DNA from: Nannocystis sp. RBIL2
GTDB taxonomy: Bacteria; Myxococcota_A; Polyangia; Nannocystales; Nannocystaceae
NCBI RefSeq assembly: GCF_026626745.1
Contig: NZ_JAPNJW010000002.1
Coordinates: 3,558,151 to 3,622,150 of the forward strand
Reading direction: 5' to 3'
Length of the DNA: 64,000 bases
The notes beneath the pieces are model-generated. The model did no database searches and had not been told where the DNA came from. It saw nothing but the letters and a program-made list of their open reading frames with translations. Both the position numbers and the translations under genes were made by a program. Below are positions 1 through 12,327 of the stretch, piece after piece (position 1 is the first letter of the stretch; the number at the start of each line of letters is the position of its first letter).

Positions 1-2358
1 CAGGCCCTCGCAGCAGCGCACCAGCTGGGCCAGCTTGTGCTCGCCGTCGGGCGTCTTCTCGCTCTGCACCGGGTCGGGCCAGCAGAAGTTGTCGAGCGCC
101 GCGAGCCGATCGAGCCGCGCCCCCGCGCACAGCGCCCGCCGCACCGCCTCGTCGACGCACGCGCGCGCCATCGCGTCGGTGTCGAGGTCGCCGTAGTGCG
201 GGTGCACGCCCTCGGCCAGGACCACGCCCTCGGGCCGCAGGTGACGCGCGCGCATCACGGTCGCCGTCGACGGCACGTCCTGGCGGGCCCCGACCCACGG
301 CTTGACCACCGACAGGCCCTTGACCTCGTGGTCGTAGCGGCGCGCCAGGTGCTCGTTCGAGGCCATGTTCGGCCGCGCCAGCATGTCCAGGAGGTCCTGT
401 CCGATCGCTCCTGGCGCATCGGCCAAGCGCTGCTCGCCGAGCGCCGCCGCCACCGCCTCGGCGGAGCTCGCGGGCCAGACCGGCGGGCTCCAGCGAGCGC
501 GCAGCGGCACCCGCGGGGTGCCCTCGTGGAGGAACTCGAGCTCGAGGTCGACCACGGGCTTGCCGACCCAGGTGGCGCGCAGGCGGCCGCTGCTGGTGAA
601 CTCGCCCAGCGGGGTGGCCTCGACCTCGCGCCGGCGGGCCAGCTCGAGCAGCGCCTCGAGCCTGTCCTTCGGGACAGCCAGGGTCATGCGCTCCTGGGCC
701 TCGGAGATCAGGACCTCCCACGGCATCAGGCCCGGGTACTTGAGCGGGGCGAGGGCGAGGTCGATGTCGGCGCCGCCGGTGAACGTGGCCATCTCGCCGA
801 TCGACGACGACAGGCCACCGGCGCCGTTGTCGGTCAGGCCGCTGTAGAGCCCGAGCTCGCGCGCCTCGGTGAGGAAGTCGGCGACCATCTTCTGCGTGAT
901 CGGGTCGCCGATCTGGACCGCCTGCACCGGCGACGACTCGTCGAGCTCGACGCTCGAGAAGGTGGCGCCGTGGATGCCGTCCTTGCCGATCCGGCCGCCG
1001 AGCATGACGACGACGTCGCCGGCGCGCACGACCTTCTCGGCCGTCGGGCGCCCGGCCGAGGTGATCGGCATGACCGCCACGGTGCCGCAGTAGACCAGCG
1101 GCTTGCCGGCGTAGCGGGCGTCGAACAGCTCCCAGCCGCGGCTGTAGGGGATGCCGGACTGGTTGCCGCCGTCGATCACGCCGCGGTGGACGCCGTCGCG
1201 GATCTTCCGCGGGTGCATGAGGCCAGTCGGCAGCTGGCCGGCGAAGTCCGGCTCGCCGAAGCAATAGCCCCACACGTTGGTCAGGAGATCGGCGCCGAGG
1301 CCGGTGCCGAGGCTGTCACGATTGACGCCGACGATCCCGGTCATCGCCCCCCCGTAAGGGTCGAGCGCCGACGGCGAGTTGTGCGTCTCGACCTTGTAGA
1401 CCAGGTGATCGGCGTCGCTGAAGCGGACCACGCCGGCGTTGTCGTGGAACACCGAGACGAGGAACGGCGAGGCGCCGTCGGCGTCCGCGCGGGCCGCCGC
1501 GACCGCCTCGGTGGCGCCGCGGATGTACGTGCGGAACAGGCCGCGATCGATCGTCCGCGTGCGCCCGTCCGGGTCGGTGTACTCGATCGGCGCGGCGAAG
1601 ATCTTGTGCTTGCAGTGCTCGCTCCACGTCTGCGCCAGGCACTCGAGCTCGGCGTCGGTGGGATCGCGGCCGATCGCCGTGAAGTGGCGCTGGATGGCGC
1701 GCATCTCCGTGAGCGACAGCGCGAGCACTCCCTGCGTGCTGATCCGCATCAGCGTCGGGTCGTCGGCCGCGCGCAGCGCCACGGTGGCGACCACCGCGTC
1801 GTGGGCCCCGCCGACCCGCGGCAGCGTGAACGCGTGCGGCCGCGGCGAGCGCTCGAGCGTCGCCCGCTCGATCAGCGGGTTGTGCAGCTCTCGCGCCGCT
1901 CGCTCGGCCTCGGCGGCCTCCAGGCCCCAAATCGCGTACGTCGTCGCGGTGTAGACCTGTCCGCGCAGCGGGCGGCCGAGGCAGTCCTCGACGGCTCGCT
2001 TGACGCTGGTGCCGACGCTGTCGGTGACGCCGGGTCGGAAGCCGATCGTGAGCAGCCACGGCTCGCCGGCGGCGCCCGCGGGCGCGCCGAAGTCGTCGGG
2101 CAAGGCGCCGACGGCTCCGACCTCGGCGACCGGATCGGTGAGCGCCAAGAGCACGCGTTCGGCCTCGGCCGGGCCGATGTCGAGATCGAGGACGTAGACC
2201 TTGCGCGTCCGCAGGCCGCTGGGGCCGAGGCCCGCGAGCTGCGCACCGGTCGCCGTCGCCAAGGCGTCGCTCAGGTCCGGCCGCACGGCGATCTCGAGCC
2301 GGTACGTGCAGAGCTCGGGGACCGTCTCGCGTGGATGCTCCGTAGGTCGCAAAGCCAC
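1..2358 (-). CDS. purL: Phosphoribosylformylglycinamidine synthase PurL with fused PurS-like N-terminus (3' end cut off)
   Basis: This gene makes the FGAM synthase that converts FGAR plus ammonia and ATP to FGAM in cytosolic purine synthesis. Reading leftward from about 2358 the protein begins with two PurS-like segments (residues about 8-75 and 95-165, the second holding HNPLIERATL). The PurL core follows, with the signature TWSEHCKHK near residue 245 and HNSPSALDPYGGAMTG, then GGRIGKDGIHG and LYSGLTDNGAGGLSSS. The frame stays open to base 1, so the C-terminus lies outside the window. The start is uncertain: GTG at 2358 just precedes the first PurS-like strand and no in-frame ATG lies close upstream. 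A copy of the dispersed palindrome (662-677) is read in frame as AVPKDR. Family assignment is secure; the start is not. Confidence 0.92.
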   Translation of the reverse strand, partial: MALRPTEHPRETVPELCTYRLEIAVRPDLSDALATATGAQLAGLGPSGLRTRKVYVLDLDIGPAEAERVLLALTDPVAEVGAVGALPDDFGAPAGAAGEPWLLTIGFRPGVTDSVGTSVKRAVEDCLGRPLRGQVYTATTYAIWGLEAAEAERAARELHNPLIERATLERSPRPHAFTLPRVGGAHDAVVATVALRAADDPTLMRISTQGVLALSLTEMRAIQRHFTAIGRDPTDAELECLAQTWSEHCKHKIFAAPIEYTDPDGRTRTIDRGLFRTYIRGATEAVAAARADADGASPFLVSVFHDNAGVVRFSDADHLVYKVETHNSPSALDPYGGAMTGIVGVNRDSLGTGLGADLLTNVWGYCFGEPDFAGQLPTGLMHPRKIRDGVHRGVIDGGNQSGIPYSRGWELFDARYAGKPLVYCGTVAVMPITSAGRPTAEKVVRAGDVVVMLGGRIGKDGIHGATFSSVELDESSPVQAVQIGDPITQKMVADFLTEARELGLYSGLTDNGAGGLSSSIGEMATFTGGADIDLALAPLKYPGLMPWEVLISEAQERMTLAVPKDRLEALLELARRREVEATPLGEFTSSGRLRATWVGKPVVDLELEFLHEGTPRVPLRARWSPPVWPASSAEAVAAALGEQRLADAPGAIGQDLLDMLARPNMASNEHLARRYDHEVKGLSVVKPWVGARQDVPSTATVMRARHLRPEGVVLAEGVHPHYGDLDTDAMARACVDEAVRRALCAGARLDRLAALDNFCWPDPVQSEKTPDGEHKLAQLVRCCEGL

Positions 2359-2599
2359 GGGGCCTTGCTTGGCGCAGGACCACTCCGCTGTCAATCGCGC
2401 GTTCGGCTGGCTAGAGCGGAGTTTCCGCAAGGTCGAGCCTTGACAACCGCGATCCCGTCATGCAAGAGTTGTCAGAAGGCTGACGCTTGGAGTGTCTGGT
2501 CTGGCGACACTCGTCGCCGTGACGAGTCGCTCGCTCGTTGTGATCGTGTGGCGTCGGCATGGCCCGTATGGGCTTCGCATACCGCCCCGAGGTTCATCT

Positions 2600-3214
2600 G
2601 TGAACAATCTGCCCCCCGGCCCTTCCGGCCTTGTGGAAGAGCGGCACGAGCCGCTCCGTGACGCGTGGGCCGAGTCCCTGCGCGAGGTGTTCGTCGACGT
2701 CATCAAGCAGCTCCCGAGCACCGTCACGCTCGGCGAGCTGGTCGAGGTGACGCGGCAGAACCAGGCCCTCGCCCCGGTGCTCGACCACTTCACCGTCCAG
2801 GAGCTCATCGACCTGATCAAGGACCGCCCGCGCTCGGCCGACCCGCTCGGCGCCGCCGCTGCTGCCGCCGCTGCCGCCGCCGCCAAGGCAGCCAGCGAGC
2901 CGCAGTACGACGAGGACGGCAACCCGCTGCTCGACATCGACGCCGGCACGGCCGTCATCCGCCGCCGCGCCGACGCGCCCGACGGCGATCTCCGCCTGCT
3001 CCGCGCCCTCGTGCGCCAGAAGACCGGCCGCCGCGAGCCCGAGCTCGTGCAGGCCACCGGCCTCGCCTCCGACCAGGTGCGCCTGATCCTCCGCAACCTC
3101 CGGACCCGCGGCTACATCCACATCGAGGGCACCGGGGTCAAGCGCCGGGTCAAGATCACCCGCCACGGCGCTGGCTACCTGCGCAAGCTCGACCCCACCG
3201 CCGTGATCGCCTGA
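2600..3214 (+). CDS. Winged-helix DNA-binding protein with poly-Ala linker
   Basis: The protein is about 204 residues if it starts at GTG 2600, which has GAGG eight bases upstream; the frame is open further left to 2492 but that extension looks non-coding. An N-terminal helical region (about 15-75) is followed by a run of about eleven alanines and an acidic stretch. The C-terminal 65 residues resemble a winged helix: LRALVRQKTGRREPELVQATGL, then SDQVRLILRNLRTRGYI as recognition helix, and a basic wing GVKRRVKITRHG. A transcription-regulator role is inferred from this fold only. It is divergent from purL and separated from it by about 240 bases. No specific family was recognised. Confidence 0.7.
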   Translation: MNNLPPGPSGLVEERHEPLRDAWAESLREVFVDVIKQLPSTVTLGELVEVTRQNQALAPVLDHFTVQELIDLIKDRPRSADPLGAAAAAAAAAAAKAASEPQYDEDGNPLLDIDAGTAVIRRRADAPDGDLRLLRALVRQKTGRREPELVQATGLASDQVRLILRNLRTRGYIHIEGTGVKRRVKITRHGAGYLRKLDPTAVIA

Positions 3215-3229
3215 GCCGACACCTGGCCC

Positions 3230-3300
3230 GCGGAGCATGTCCTCCGCGCCATGTGTCGCTCCCAATGTGTCTCTCCCATGTGTCTATGGGACGAACCGCT
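3230..3300. repeat. Cluster of CATGT-type palindrome halves after the winged-helix gene
   Basis: Just past the stop codon are four closely spaced half-sites of the dispersed palindrome: GCATGTCC, CCATGTGTC, AATGTGTC and CCATGTGTC, the last followed by TATGGGAC. They can fold into short hairpins and lie between two converging genes, so a terminator role is possible. Confidence 0.5.
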
Positions 3301-3441
3301 CGGAAAAGCACTGGCGCTTTCGGGGCGGGTCCGAATCGGACACCCGCTCGCTCGTACGGCCGGCGCCGGTCGCGACGAGAGCCCCGCCGCGTCGCCGCGA
3401 GCGGGGCTCCTGTCACGCCCCCACAGGGCGGCGGCGCGGGC

Positions 3442-4929
3442 TCAGCCCGGCAGCTCGAGGGTCTCGCGGAGGATGCCGGCGAGGCAGTTGATCGCGTCGG
3501 AGAAGTCGTCGTCGCAGATCGACTCGATGCAGCAGCGGACCTTGTTCTCGTCGGGCTGGTCGAGCGACTGGCACACGTCGATGACGCGGGTGTTGGGGAT
3601 CGCCTGGCCGGTGGCCTGGTCGGTGCAGCCGGGCCCGATGCCGAAGTCGTACTCCTTCTGCGCCGGGGTGTCGGTGTCGCCCATCAGGATGTCGCCCTGG
3701 TTCCACACGCGGTAGACGAGGTCGAACACGCCGCCGGCGGTCGGCTGGAATGGCGGCGCCTCGTTGTGCGCGGTCACCTTCGGCACGCCGAGGATGCCGA
3801 GCATGATGACGTCCTTCTTCTGCTGCTCGACCAGGTTGGTCTTGAGGTAGCCGATGTAGCGCGACAGCGGCTGCAGCACGCCCTTGTCCTCGGACATGCA
3901 GCTCTCGTAGACGCCGTCGGCGTTGGCGTCGACGCACGACACGCCGGCGTTGAAGCACACCGCGCTGGTCGGCTCGTCCTTGACGCCCGGCTGGCCCGGC
4001 GTGTCCTCCCAGTACTGGTTGAACATCGGGTCGCTGGCGAGCTGCGGGTCGAAGTACTTGTAGTCCTTGACCGAGCACTCGGCCTCGTCGGTCATGACGA
4101 TGATCGCCAGCACCGCGCCGTCGCGGAGGAACGGCTTGGCGCCCTGGTTCCACGGCTTGTTCGGGTCGAGCGCCTGCAGCATCGTCTCGAGCGGCGCCTC
4201 CATGCCGCAGCCGTCGATGCCCTGCGGGCCGATGCACGACAGCGCCTGCGCGACCGGGTCGCCGCCGTTCGGGTCGGCGTTGAGGATGTTGTTCTGGTCG
4301 AGCTGGAAGTTGATGAACGGGTCCTCCGGGACCACTGAACCCTTGCAGCCGTTGGTGCAGGCCTGCTCGATCACGGCCGGGTTGGCGCCGAGGCCGGTGA
4401 AGCGGGGCAGCCGGTCGACGCACGCGGTGTTGATCGGCGCGCCCTTGGCCGGGTCGTAGTCGGGCTTCTCGAACGGCGAACACAGCGGGTGACCGAAGTC
4501 GGTCGTGGTCACCATGATGTTGATGTTCGCGTTCACCGGCATGTCATTTTCGTCTTTGACATTGCGCAGCTTGTCGATCAGGTACGGGAAGTTGGCCGCG
4601 AGGTTGGTCTGCTCCTCGCCCATCGTCCCCGAGTTGTCGATCACGAACAGCACGTCGAGCAGGTTGCACGCCTGGTCGGTCCCGCAGCTGCTCGCCGACG
4701 AGTCGTCCGGCGGCAGGTCGAACTTCATGCCCGTCGTCGTCGGCGGCGTCACCGTCGTCATCCCCTCGGTCTCGTCACCGCCGGTCAACGTGATGTTGCT
4801 GGCGATGCCCGTCGGGTTCGTCGTGACGTTGTCGGTGTCACCCTTGCTGTCGTCGCCGCAACCGGAGAGCGCGAGCCCGAGCGCGGAGAGGACAGTGAGG
4901 CGCTGTAAGTGTGAACGCTGAATGGTCAT
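3442..4929 (-). CDS. VWA-domain lipoprotein
   Basis: The product is a 495-residue secreted lipoprotein. ATG at 4929 is chosen because it has a GGGAG ribosome site and opens a classic lipoprotein signal: LTVLSALGLALSGC with the lipidated Cys at 24. A Thr/Gly-rich linker (25-80) leads to a von Willebrand A fold starting DVLFVIDNSGTMGEEQ (about 92-107), which has a DxSGT-type metal-ion-dependent adhesion site. Many paired cysteines occur across the domain. Proteins of this build are common on the myxobacterial surface; their ligands are generally unknown. It stands alone, upstream of nothing co-directional within 200 bases. Confidence 0.85.
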   Translation of the reverse strand: MTIQRSHLQRLTVLSALGLALSGCGDDSKGDTDNVTTNPTGIASNITLTGGDETEGMTTVTPPTTTGMKFDLPPDDSSASSCGTDQACNLLDVLFVIDNSGTMGEEQTNLAANFPYLIDKLRNVKDENDMPVNANINIMVTTTDFGHPLCSPFEKPDYDPAKGAPINTACVDRLPRFTGLGANPAVIEQACTNGCKGSVVPEDPFINFQLDQNNILNADPNGGDPVAQALSCIGPQGIDGCGMEAPLETMLQALDPNKPWNQGAKPFLRDGAVLAIIVMTDEAECSVKDYKYFDPQLASDPMFNQYWEDTPGQPGVKDEPTSAVCFNAGVSCVDANADGVYESCMSEDKGVLQPLSRYIGYLKTNLVEQQKKDVIMLGILGVPKVTAHNEAPPFQPTAGGVFDLVYRVWNQGDILMGDTDTPAQKEYDFGIGPGCTDQATGQAIPNTRVIDVCQSLDQPDENKVRCCIESICDDDFSDAINCLAGILRETLELPG

Positions 4930-5175
4930 GTGAGCTCCCTGGCGGGCCGTGCCGCGCGAGCAGTCCTTCGTGCCACCATCGCACATGCACGCAGCACAGC
5001 GCCACGGAAATTCGTGGCGGCTTTGCGTGAGGCATTCCGTCCCCACGCCCACGAAGATGGGCGAGAGAACTCACGGCTTTACGCAACGCAATATCGCAAT
5101 ACCGCCACGGGCGGCGCCGACGCCGGCCACTTCACGCAGATCGGAGCGCGCGTTCGTCCGCGCGTACGCACGTGC

Positions 5176-6675
5176 TCAGAAGGTCGCCTGCAGCTGCAAG
5201 CGCACCTGGTCCATGGGCCCGGTGAATGCCGAGCTGTAAAGGCGCAGATAGTCGAGCTGCAGCTTGAGGAAGTGGCGGGCGAAGAACACGTTCATCACTC
5301 CGCCCACCTCGGTCTGATCGGGCAAGCTCGTACCGTACCGCCCCGCCATCCCGCGCGAGCCGCCGTAGCGCACGCCCAGCTCGAGCGGCGTGTACGGGAT
5401 CAGGTAGCCCGCCTGCGCGAAGTAGCCGATGCCGTTGCGCGCGGCGATCGGCGTGATCGGCTGACCCATGAGATCGACGGCGTTGCCGGGGATCCGCCAA
5501 CCATTGCGGTAGAAGAACGCGCTGTCGAGCGAGAAGCCGGCGATCCGGAAGCTGAGATCGGCGGTCGCGTTGTGCGTGCTGGTGAAGCCGCCGTCGGCCG
5601 GGATGGCGCCGGCGAAGCCGTGGGTGTCGTGCGGGTCGCGATCGATGAAGCCGTAGGCGGCGCCGATCAGCATGCGCGGCTTCATGCTGCGGTCGAGGTC
5701 GGACTCCTCGAGGTCGTCGTACTGGCCGAACGGCAGCACCTCGAAGCGGCCGAGGTACATCAGGCCGAAGTTGCTCGGGCCGTACTTGGCGATGCCGTCG
5801 CCGAGGTAGACGCCGAGGTAGTAGCGCAGCTTGCCGAGCCCGGCGATGTCCTTCGAGCGCAGGTCGAGGCCGATGTCGCGATCGAAGGTGAACTCGTTGT
5901 TGGCCAGCGAACGATCGACGAACTGCAGGCTCGTGATCTTGTTCATGCGCTGGTGGTTGTAGGGGACCTTGTACTGGCCGACGACGAGGGTGAAGTCGCG
6001 GAAGCGGTCGAGGGTGAAGAACCAGTCGAGAATGGGCGAGCGGTGCGGGACGCCGTCCTTGAACCCGAGCTCGACCGGGGCGAACGTCAGGGTGATGCGG
6101 TACTTGATGTTCTTGGTGAACACGTTGCCGCTCATCCACATGCGCGCGCGCCGGAACTGCAGCGTGAAGTCGGTGTGATCGGCGGTGCCCGGGCTCTGGT
6201 CGGTGCCGGGCGTGCCGGGCACGTGCAGCGCGGTCGCTTGCAGCTGCATGAAGGCGTTGAAGGCCAGCGAGAAGCGGCCGCTGGCGCTGGCGACCTCGAC
6301 GCCGACGCCGGGGCGCCACTTCGTGCGGCCGTCCTGCGAGATCGGGTCCTCGGCCAGCCGCGCGGCCTCCCACCGCGGCGCCCACTTCGACGGCTTGGGC
6401 GCTGCAGGGGCAGGCGCAGGCGCGGTCGCCTTGTCCGCGGGGGCCGGGGTGGCCGGTGTCACAGGAGCGACTGCCGGCGCTGTCGCAGTCGGCGTGCTCG
6501 CGGCCGGCGCCGGCGTGCTCGCGGCGCTGCTCGCCTCTCCAGCCGGAGACGCCGTCGCTGCCGGCGCCTCGACGTCGGAGCCGCTCGCGGGGGGCGGGAC
6601 GTCCGGCGCCAGCGTCGGCTCCCAGGGGCCGGGGGACGCGAGGGCGACGAGCCCGCAGAGAAGCGTGACCTGCAT
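5176..6675 (-). CDS. Phosphate-selective porin O/P family outer-membrane protein
   Basis: The 499-residue product starts with a short signal peptide (1 to about 18), followed by a long Ala/Pro/Thr linker (20-95) and a beta-barrel region. Barrel features include FSLAFNAFMQLQ, DFTLQFRRARMWMSG, the porin O/P-like VGQYKVPYNHQR, FDRDIGLDL, and a C-terminal LQLQATF ending in phenylalanine as expected for BAM recognition. The family forms anion-selective trimers in the outer membrane; phosphate selectivity here is not shown. The Pro/Ala linker may cross the periplasm or bind peptidoglycan. It lies downstream of leuS, with a hairpin region between. Confidence 0.82.
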   Translation of the reverse strand: MQVTLLCGLVALASPGPWEPTLAPDVPPPASGSDVEAPAATASPAGEASSAASTPAPAASTPTATAPAVAPVTPATPAPADKATAPAPAPAAPKPSKWAPRWEAARLAEDPISQDGRTKWRPGVGVEVASASGRFSLAFNAFMQLQATALHVPGTPGTDQSPGTADHTDFTLQFRRARMWMSGNVFTKNIKYRITLTFAPVELGFKDGVPHRSPILDWFFTLDRFRDFTLVVGQYKVPYNHQRMNKITSLQFVDRSLANNEFTFDRDIGLDLRSKDIAGLGKLRYYLGVYLGDGIAKYGPSNFGLMYLGRFEVLPFGQYDDLEESDLDRSMKPRMLIGAAYGFIDRDPHDTHGFAGAIPADGGFTSTHNATADLSFRIAGFSLDSAFFYRNGWRIPGNAVDLMGQPITPIAARNGIGYFAQAGYLIPYTPLELGVRYGGSRGMAGRYGTSLPDQTEVGGVMNVFFARHFLKLQLDYLRLYSSAFTGPMDQVRLQLQATF

Positions 6676-6685
6676 GCCGGGTTTG

Positions 6686-6775
6686 TGCGGGCACAGGCCC
6701 CGACATGTCCAGTGAAGTCAGGTTCACCGGAGCACGCCGGGCGATGCGGGCACAGGCCCCGCACGCCCGGTGAAC
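6686..6775 (-). terminator. Hairpin/repeat region between leuS and the porin gene
   Basis: A 16-base unit beginning TGCGGGCACAGGCCCC occurs at 6686 and again at 6745. The second copy sits inside a long inverted repeat with arms GTTCACCGG (6722-6730) and CCGGTGAAC (6767-6775). It is likely a leuS terminator with a duplicated half. There is no clear T run. Confidence 0.4.
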
Positions 6776-6792
6776 GCGGGTTCGCAGAGGGC

Positions 6793-9441
<2,649 letters not shown>

Positions 9442-9599
9442 GGCGCGCCGCAACGCTAAGCCGAGCGCGCGCGATTGCCAAGAAAAACCCGCGGGGCCCG
9501 TCGCTCAGGTCGCTCGCCGCGGCCGCGACGGCCCCGACCCGCGCCGCGGCCACTCCTGCCGCGGCGTCCTGCTCTCTCGGGGCGGCCGACGCTCGGCGC

Positions 9600-10103
9600 T
9601 CAGGGCGGCGGGCAGGGTCCGGAGCGGCCGTTCACGGCGATCGTCGTCCCGGCCTCGACCTGGGCCTTCGTCACCAGAGTGACCTCCTCCGTGCCCGGGC
9701 CGAAGCACTTGCCGACGTAGCCGGAGTCGGTGAGCGCGCGGGCCTCGACCTGCCAGCGCCCGGCGGACTTCACGACCACCCGCATCTCGGCGGCGTTCTG
9801 GCTCGCGGGACAGGTGGCGGCGTCGCCGACCACCTCTTCGAAGGGATCGACCTTGATCGTGCACGGGGCCGGCTTCGGCTGTTCGCAGCCGATCTTGGTC
9901 GCGCGGAACGACACCGCGGTCGCGCCGCTGGTGCCGCACAGGTCGATCACGTCGACCTGGCCGACGAGCTCGACCTCGCCCGGCGTCGCCCCGGGCGTGC
10001 CCGTCGTCGAGCCGCCGCTGTCGGTGGTCGCCTCGCCGTCGTCGCCGCACGCGACCGCCAGCACCAAAGCACATGTCCCAAGGAACCTGCCCCGAAGTCT
10101 CAT
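9600..10103 (-). CDS. Small secreted lipoprotein, family unknown
   Basis: The 167-residue protein has a lipoprotein signal RFLGTCALVLAVACG (Cys 19 likely lipidated). A Gly/Thr/Ser linker follows, then a compact domain with four further cysteines and beta-like sequence (VELVGQVDVIDLCG, MRVVVKSAGRWQVEARAL). The end is TIAVNGRSGPCPPP. It is the downstream partner of the IPT/TIG gene, with 24 bases between them, so the two are probably one transcript. No known domain was recognised. Confidence 0.72.
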   Translation of the reverse strand: MRLRGRFLGTCALVLAVACGDDGEATTDSGGSTTGTPGATPGEVELVGQVDVIDLCGTSGATAVSFRATKIGCEQPKPAPCTIKVDPFEEVVGDAATCPASQNAAEMRVVVKSAGRWQVEARALTDSGYVGKCFGPGTEEVTLVTKAQVEAGTTIAVNGRSGPCPPP

Positions 10104-10127
10104 CGATCCTCGCCTCCGTGCGCGGCC

Positions 10128-12272
10128 TCAGCCCGCCTTGCCCTTGCCCTTGCCGGTGTTGCTCTTCGGCTTGGCCTGCGGCTCGACGTGCTTGTCGCCG
10201 CGCGCGCCCTTGCCGGTGGTCGCCGCGGCCCCGCCCTCGACCGCCGACTTGCTGGCCTTGAGGACATCCTTCCACTGCTTCTTGCGCGCCGCCGGCAGCC
10301 CGCCGAGGCGCGTCGACACCTCGCCCTCGACCGCCGGCCACGTCTTGCCGGCGGCCAGCACCGCCCCGAACGCGCCCTTGATCGCCTCCCCGTACAGCGC
10401 CGGCAGGTCGACCTTGGCCACCGCGCCGGCCTCGCTCAGCAGCTTGCCGCTGCCGACGAACTTGTTCTTGCAGGCCGCCTCGACCTGGGCCCGCGCCGCG
10501 GTGGCCGCCGCGACCTCGGCGTCGACCTCGGCGAGGCCGGTGCTCGCGTCGCTCGCGGTGGCCGCCAGCGGCAGGCCCGACCACAGCTCGCGCAGCTGCC
10601 CCGCGAGCGCCTGCATGTGCTTCTGGCTGGCGCGCAGGTCGTCGCCGAGGGCCGCGTTGGCCTCCGCCTGCGCCTGCGTCTTGCCGGCCGTCATCTGCGC
10701 GCACAGGGCCACCTGCGCGACCGTGAAGCGGCGCAGGTCGAGCGCGATCTGCCGGCCCACTGCGGCGACTTCCGCCTGTCCTTCGGGACTGGTCGCCGCC
10801 CGCCCGAGCGCCTTGAGCGGCTCGGCCCCGCGGTCCGGCTGGCGCTGGCTGACCGCGAGGTCGGCCGCGACCGCGCTCGCCGAGTAGCCGGCCCCGCCGG
10901 CCGCGAGGATCTCGGCGAGCCGCGCCGGCCCGGCGCTGTAGCCCCCGGCCGCCCCGTCGACCGTCAACGCCGGCCCCTTGTACTTGCCGGTCTTGGCCTG
11001 CAGCGCCTGCTCGGCGGCCTTCGGCGCCTTCGTCAGCGCGAACGTCACCCGCGTCGGATCGACGAACGTCGTCTTCACGCTCTTGCCCGCCAGGGTGAAC
11101 TTCGTCTTGTCGGTCAGCTCGCGCCCGCGGATCTCGCCCTCCACCCCCTTGCCTTCGGGACCTGTCCAATAGGACATGGCCTCCACGACAGGCGTCTTGA
11201 TCACCGCGACCGGCTTCTTGCTGGCGAACTCGCGGCCCTCTGACACCGCCACCAGCGGCTGGTCGGTCGGCGCGCTGTCGGGCAGCGTCAGCGTCACCTT
11301 CGACTTGCCGGCCGGCGCCTCGGGCACCAGAACCACCTGTCCCAAACGCCAGGTAGCGACCGCGTCGAGGTTCTTGCCGCTGATCTTCAGCGTCCCCGGC
11401 GCGCCGACCTCCTTGGGCACCGTCGTCAGGAGCGGCGTCGGGTACACCGTGAACGCCACCGCCGAGCCCTTCTTGCGCGCCTCGGCCTTGAGGTCGCCCG
11501 ACTTGGCGCCCTTGGCGATCGTCACTGTCGCCTTGGCGTCGGCCTGCTCGGACGCCTTGAGCGGCTTGCTGCCGAGCTTGAACTTGGCCGCCTCGAGGTG
11601 CTTGCCGGTGAGCGTCACGCTGTCGCCCTCGAACGCCGCCGCCGGGCTCGCCCCAGTCAGCGCCGGGGCGTAGAAGATCTCGTAGTTCTGCTTCAGCGCC
11701 GCCTCGCCGCCGACGCTCTTCACCGCCAGCGGCCCGGTGGTCCCCGCCGGCGCGGTGAAGCGGAGCGACGTCGCGCCGAGCTCGTCGACCTTCACCGGCG
11801 CACCCGCGAGCGTCAGCGTCGTCACGCGATCGAGGTTCTTGCCCTTGAGCGTGACGACCTCGCCGGGCGCCGCGAACTTCGGCGACGCCGACGTCAGCGC
11901 CGGCGCCTTGACGAAGCCGGTGATCGCCAGCTCGGCGACCTTCTTCTTCGCCCGCTTGAGGATCAGCTTCTTCGCGCTCTTGGTCTTGAGCGGCACCGTC
12001 GCGGTGATCGAGCCCGGCGCGATCGTCACGCCCTCGAGCGCGATCGCGTCGAACAGCACCACGTCGCCTTCGGCGAAGTTCGAGCCGGTGATCGTGATCG
12101 TCGCGCCGGCGCCGAATTCGGCCGGCGTGACTGCCTGCAGCGTCGGCGCTGCAGAAGCCTCTGCGGCTGGCGGCTCGGCCTGCAACGGCGCGGCGTTGCC
12201 GAGCCAGATGGCGACGCCGATCGCCGCGCCGATCACGTTCGCTCCAGAACCCGACCACGTCGTGACGCGCAC
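10128..12272 (-). CDS. Secreted IPT/TIG-repeat protein
   Basis: The product is a large exported protein of about 714 residues. GTG 12272 is preferred: it yields the signal NVIGAAIGVAIWLGNAAPLQA and avoids overlapping the divergent protease gene, although the frame is open to 12443. Several immunoglobulin-like IPT/TIG units follow, each with a PxxGxxxTxxGxN pattern, for example VTPAEFGAGATITITGSNF, SPKFAAPGEVVTLKGKNL and GAPGTLKISGKNL. A helical C-terminal third and a Lys/Gly-rich tail (KPKSNTGKGKGKAG) come after. Two palindrome copies are read in frame, as TSPEGQ and WTGPEGKG. It is probably a surface adhesion or scaffold protein; the ligand is unknown. Confidence 0.75.
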   Translation of the reverse strand: MRVTTWSGSGANVIGAAIGVAIWLGNAAPLQAEPPAAEASAAPTLQAVTPAEFGAGATITITGSNFAEGDVVLFDAIALEGVTIAPGSITATVPLKTKSAKKLILKRAKKKVAELAITGFVKAPALTSASPKFAAPGEVVTLKGKNLDRVTTLTLAGAPVKVDELGATSLRFTAPAGTTGPLAVKSVGGEAALKQNYEIFYAPALTGASPAAAFEGDSVTLTGKHLEAAKFKLGSKPLKASEQADAKATVTIAKGAKSGDLKAEARKKGSAVAFTVYPTPLLTTVPKEVGAPGTLKISGKNLDAVATWRLGQVVLVPEAPAGKSKVTLTLPDSAPTDQPLVAVSEGREFASKKPVAVIKTPVVEAMSYWTGPEGKGVEGEIRGRELTDKTKFTLAGKSVKTTFVDPTRVTFALTKAPKAAEQALQAKTGKYKGPALTVDGAAGGYSAGPARLAEILAAGGAGYSASAVAADLAVSQRQPDRGAEPLKALGRAATSPEGQAEVAAVGRQIALDLRRFTVAQVALCAQMTAGKTQAQAEANAALGDDLRASQKHMQALAGQLRELWSGLPLAATASDASTGLAEVDAEVAAATAARAQVEAACKNKFVGSGKLLSEAGAVAKVDLPALYGEAIKGAFGAVLAAGKTWPAVEGEVSTRLGGLPAARKKQWKDVLKASKSAVEGGAAATTGKGARGDKHVEPQAKPKSNTGKGKGKAG

Positions 12273-12327
12273 CGGCGAAGATTCGCCCCGCGAGCCGGCG
12301 ATCGTCAAGGTATCCTCGCCGCGCCGT

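Noticed and set aside
37..2661. Long plus-strand open frame opposite purL
   Set aside because: The minus-strand frame gives PurL with all motifs; the plus frame is Arg/Ala/Gly-rich without domains.
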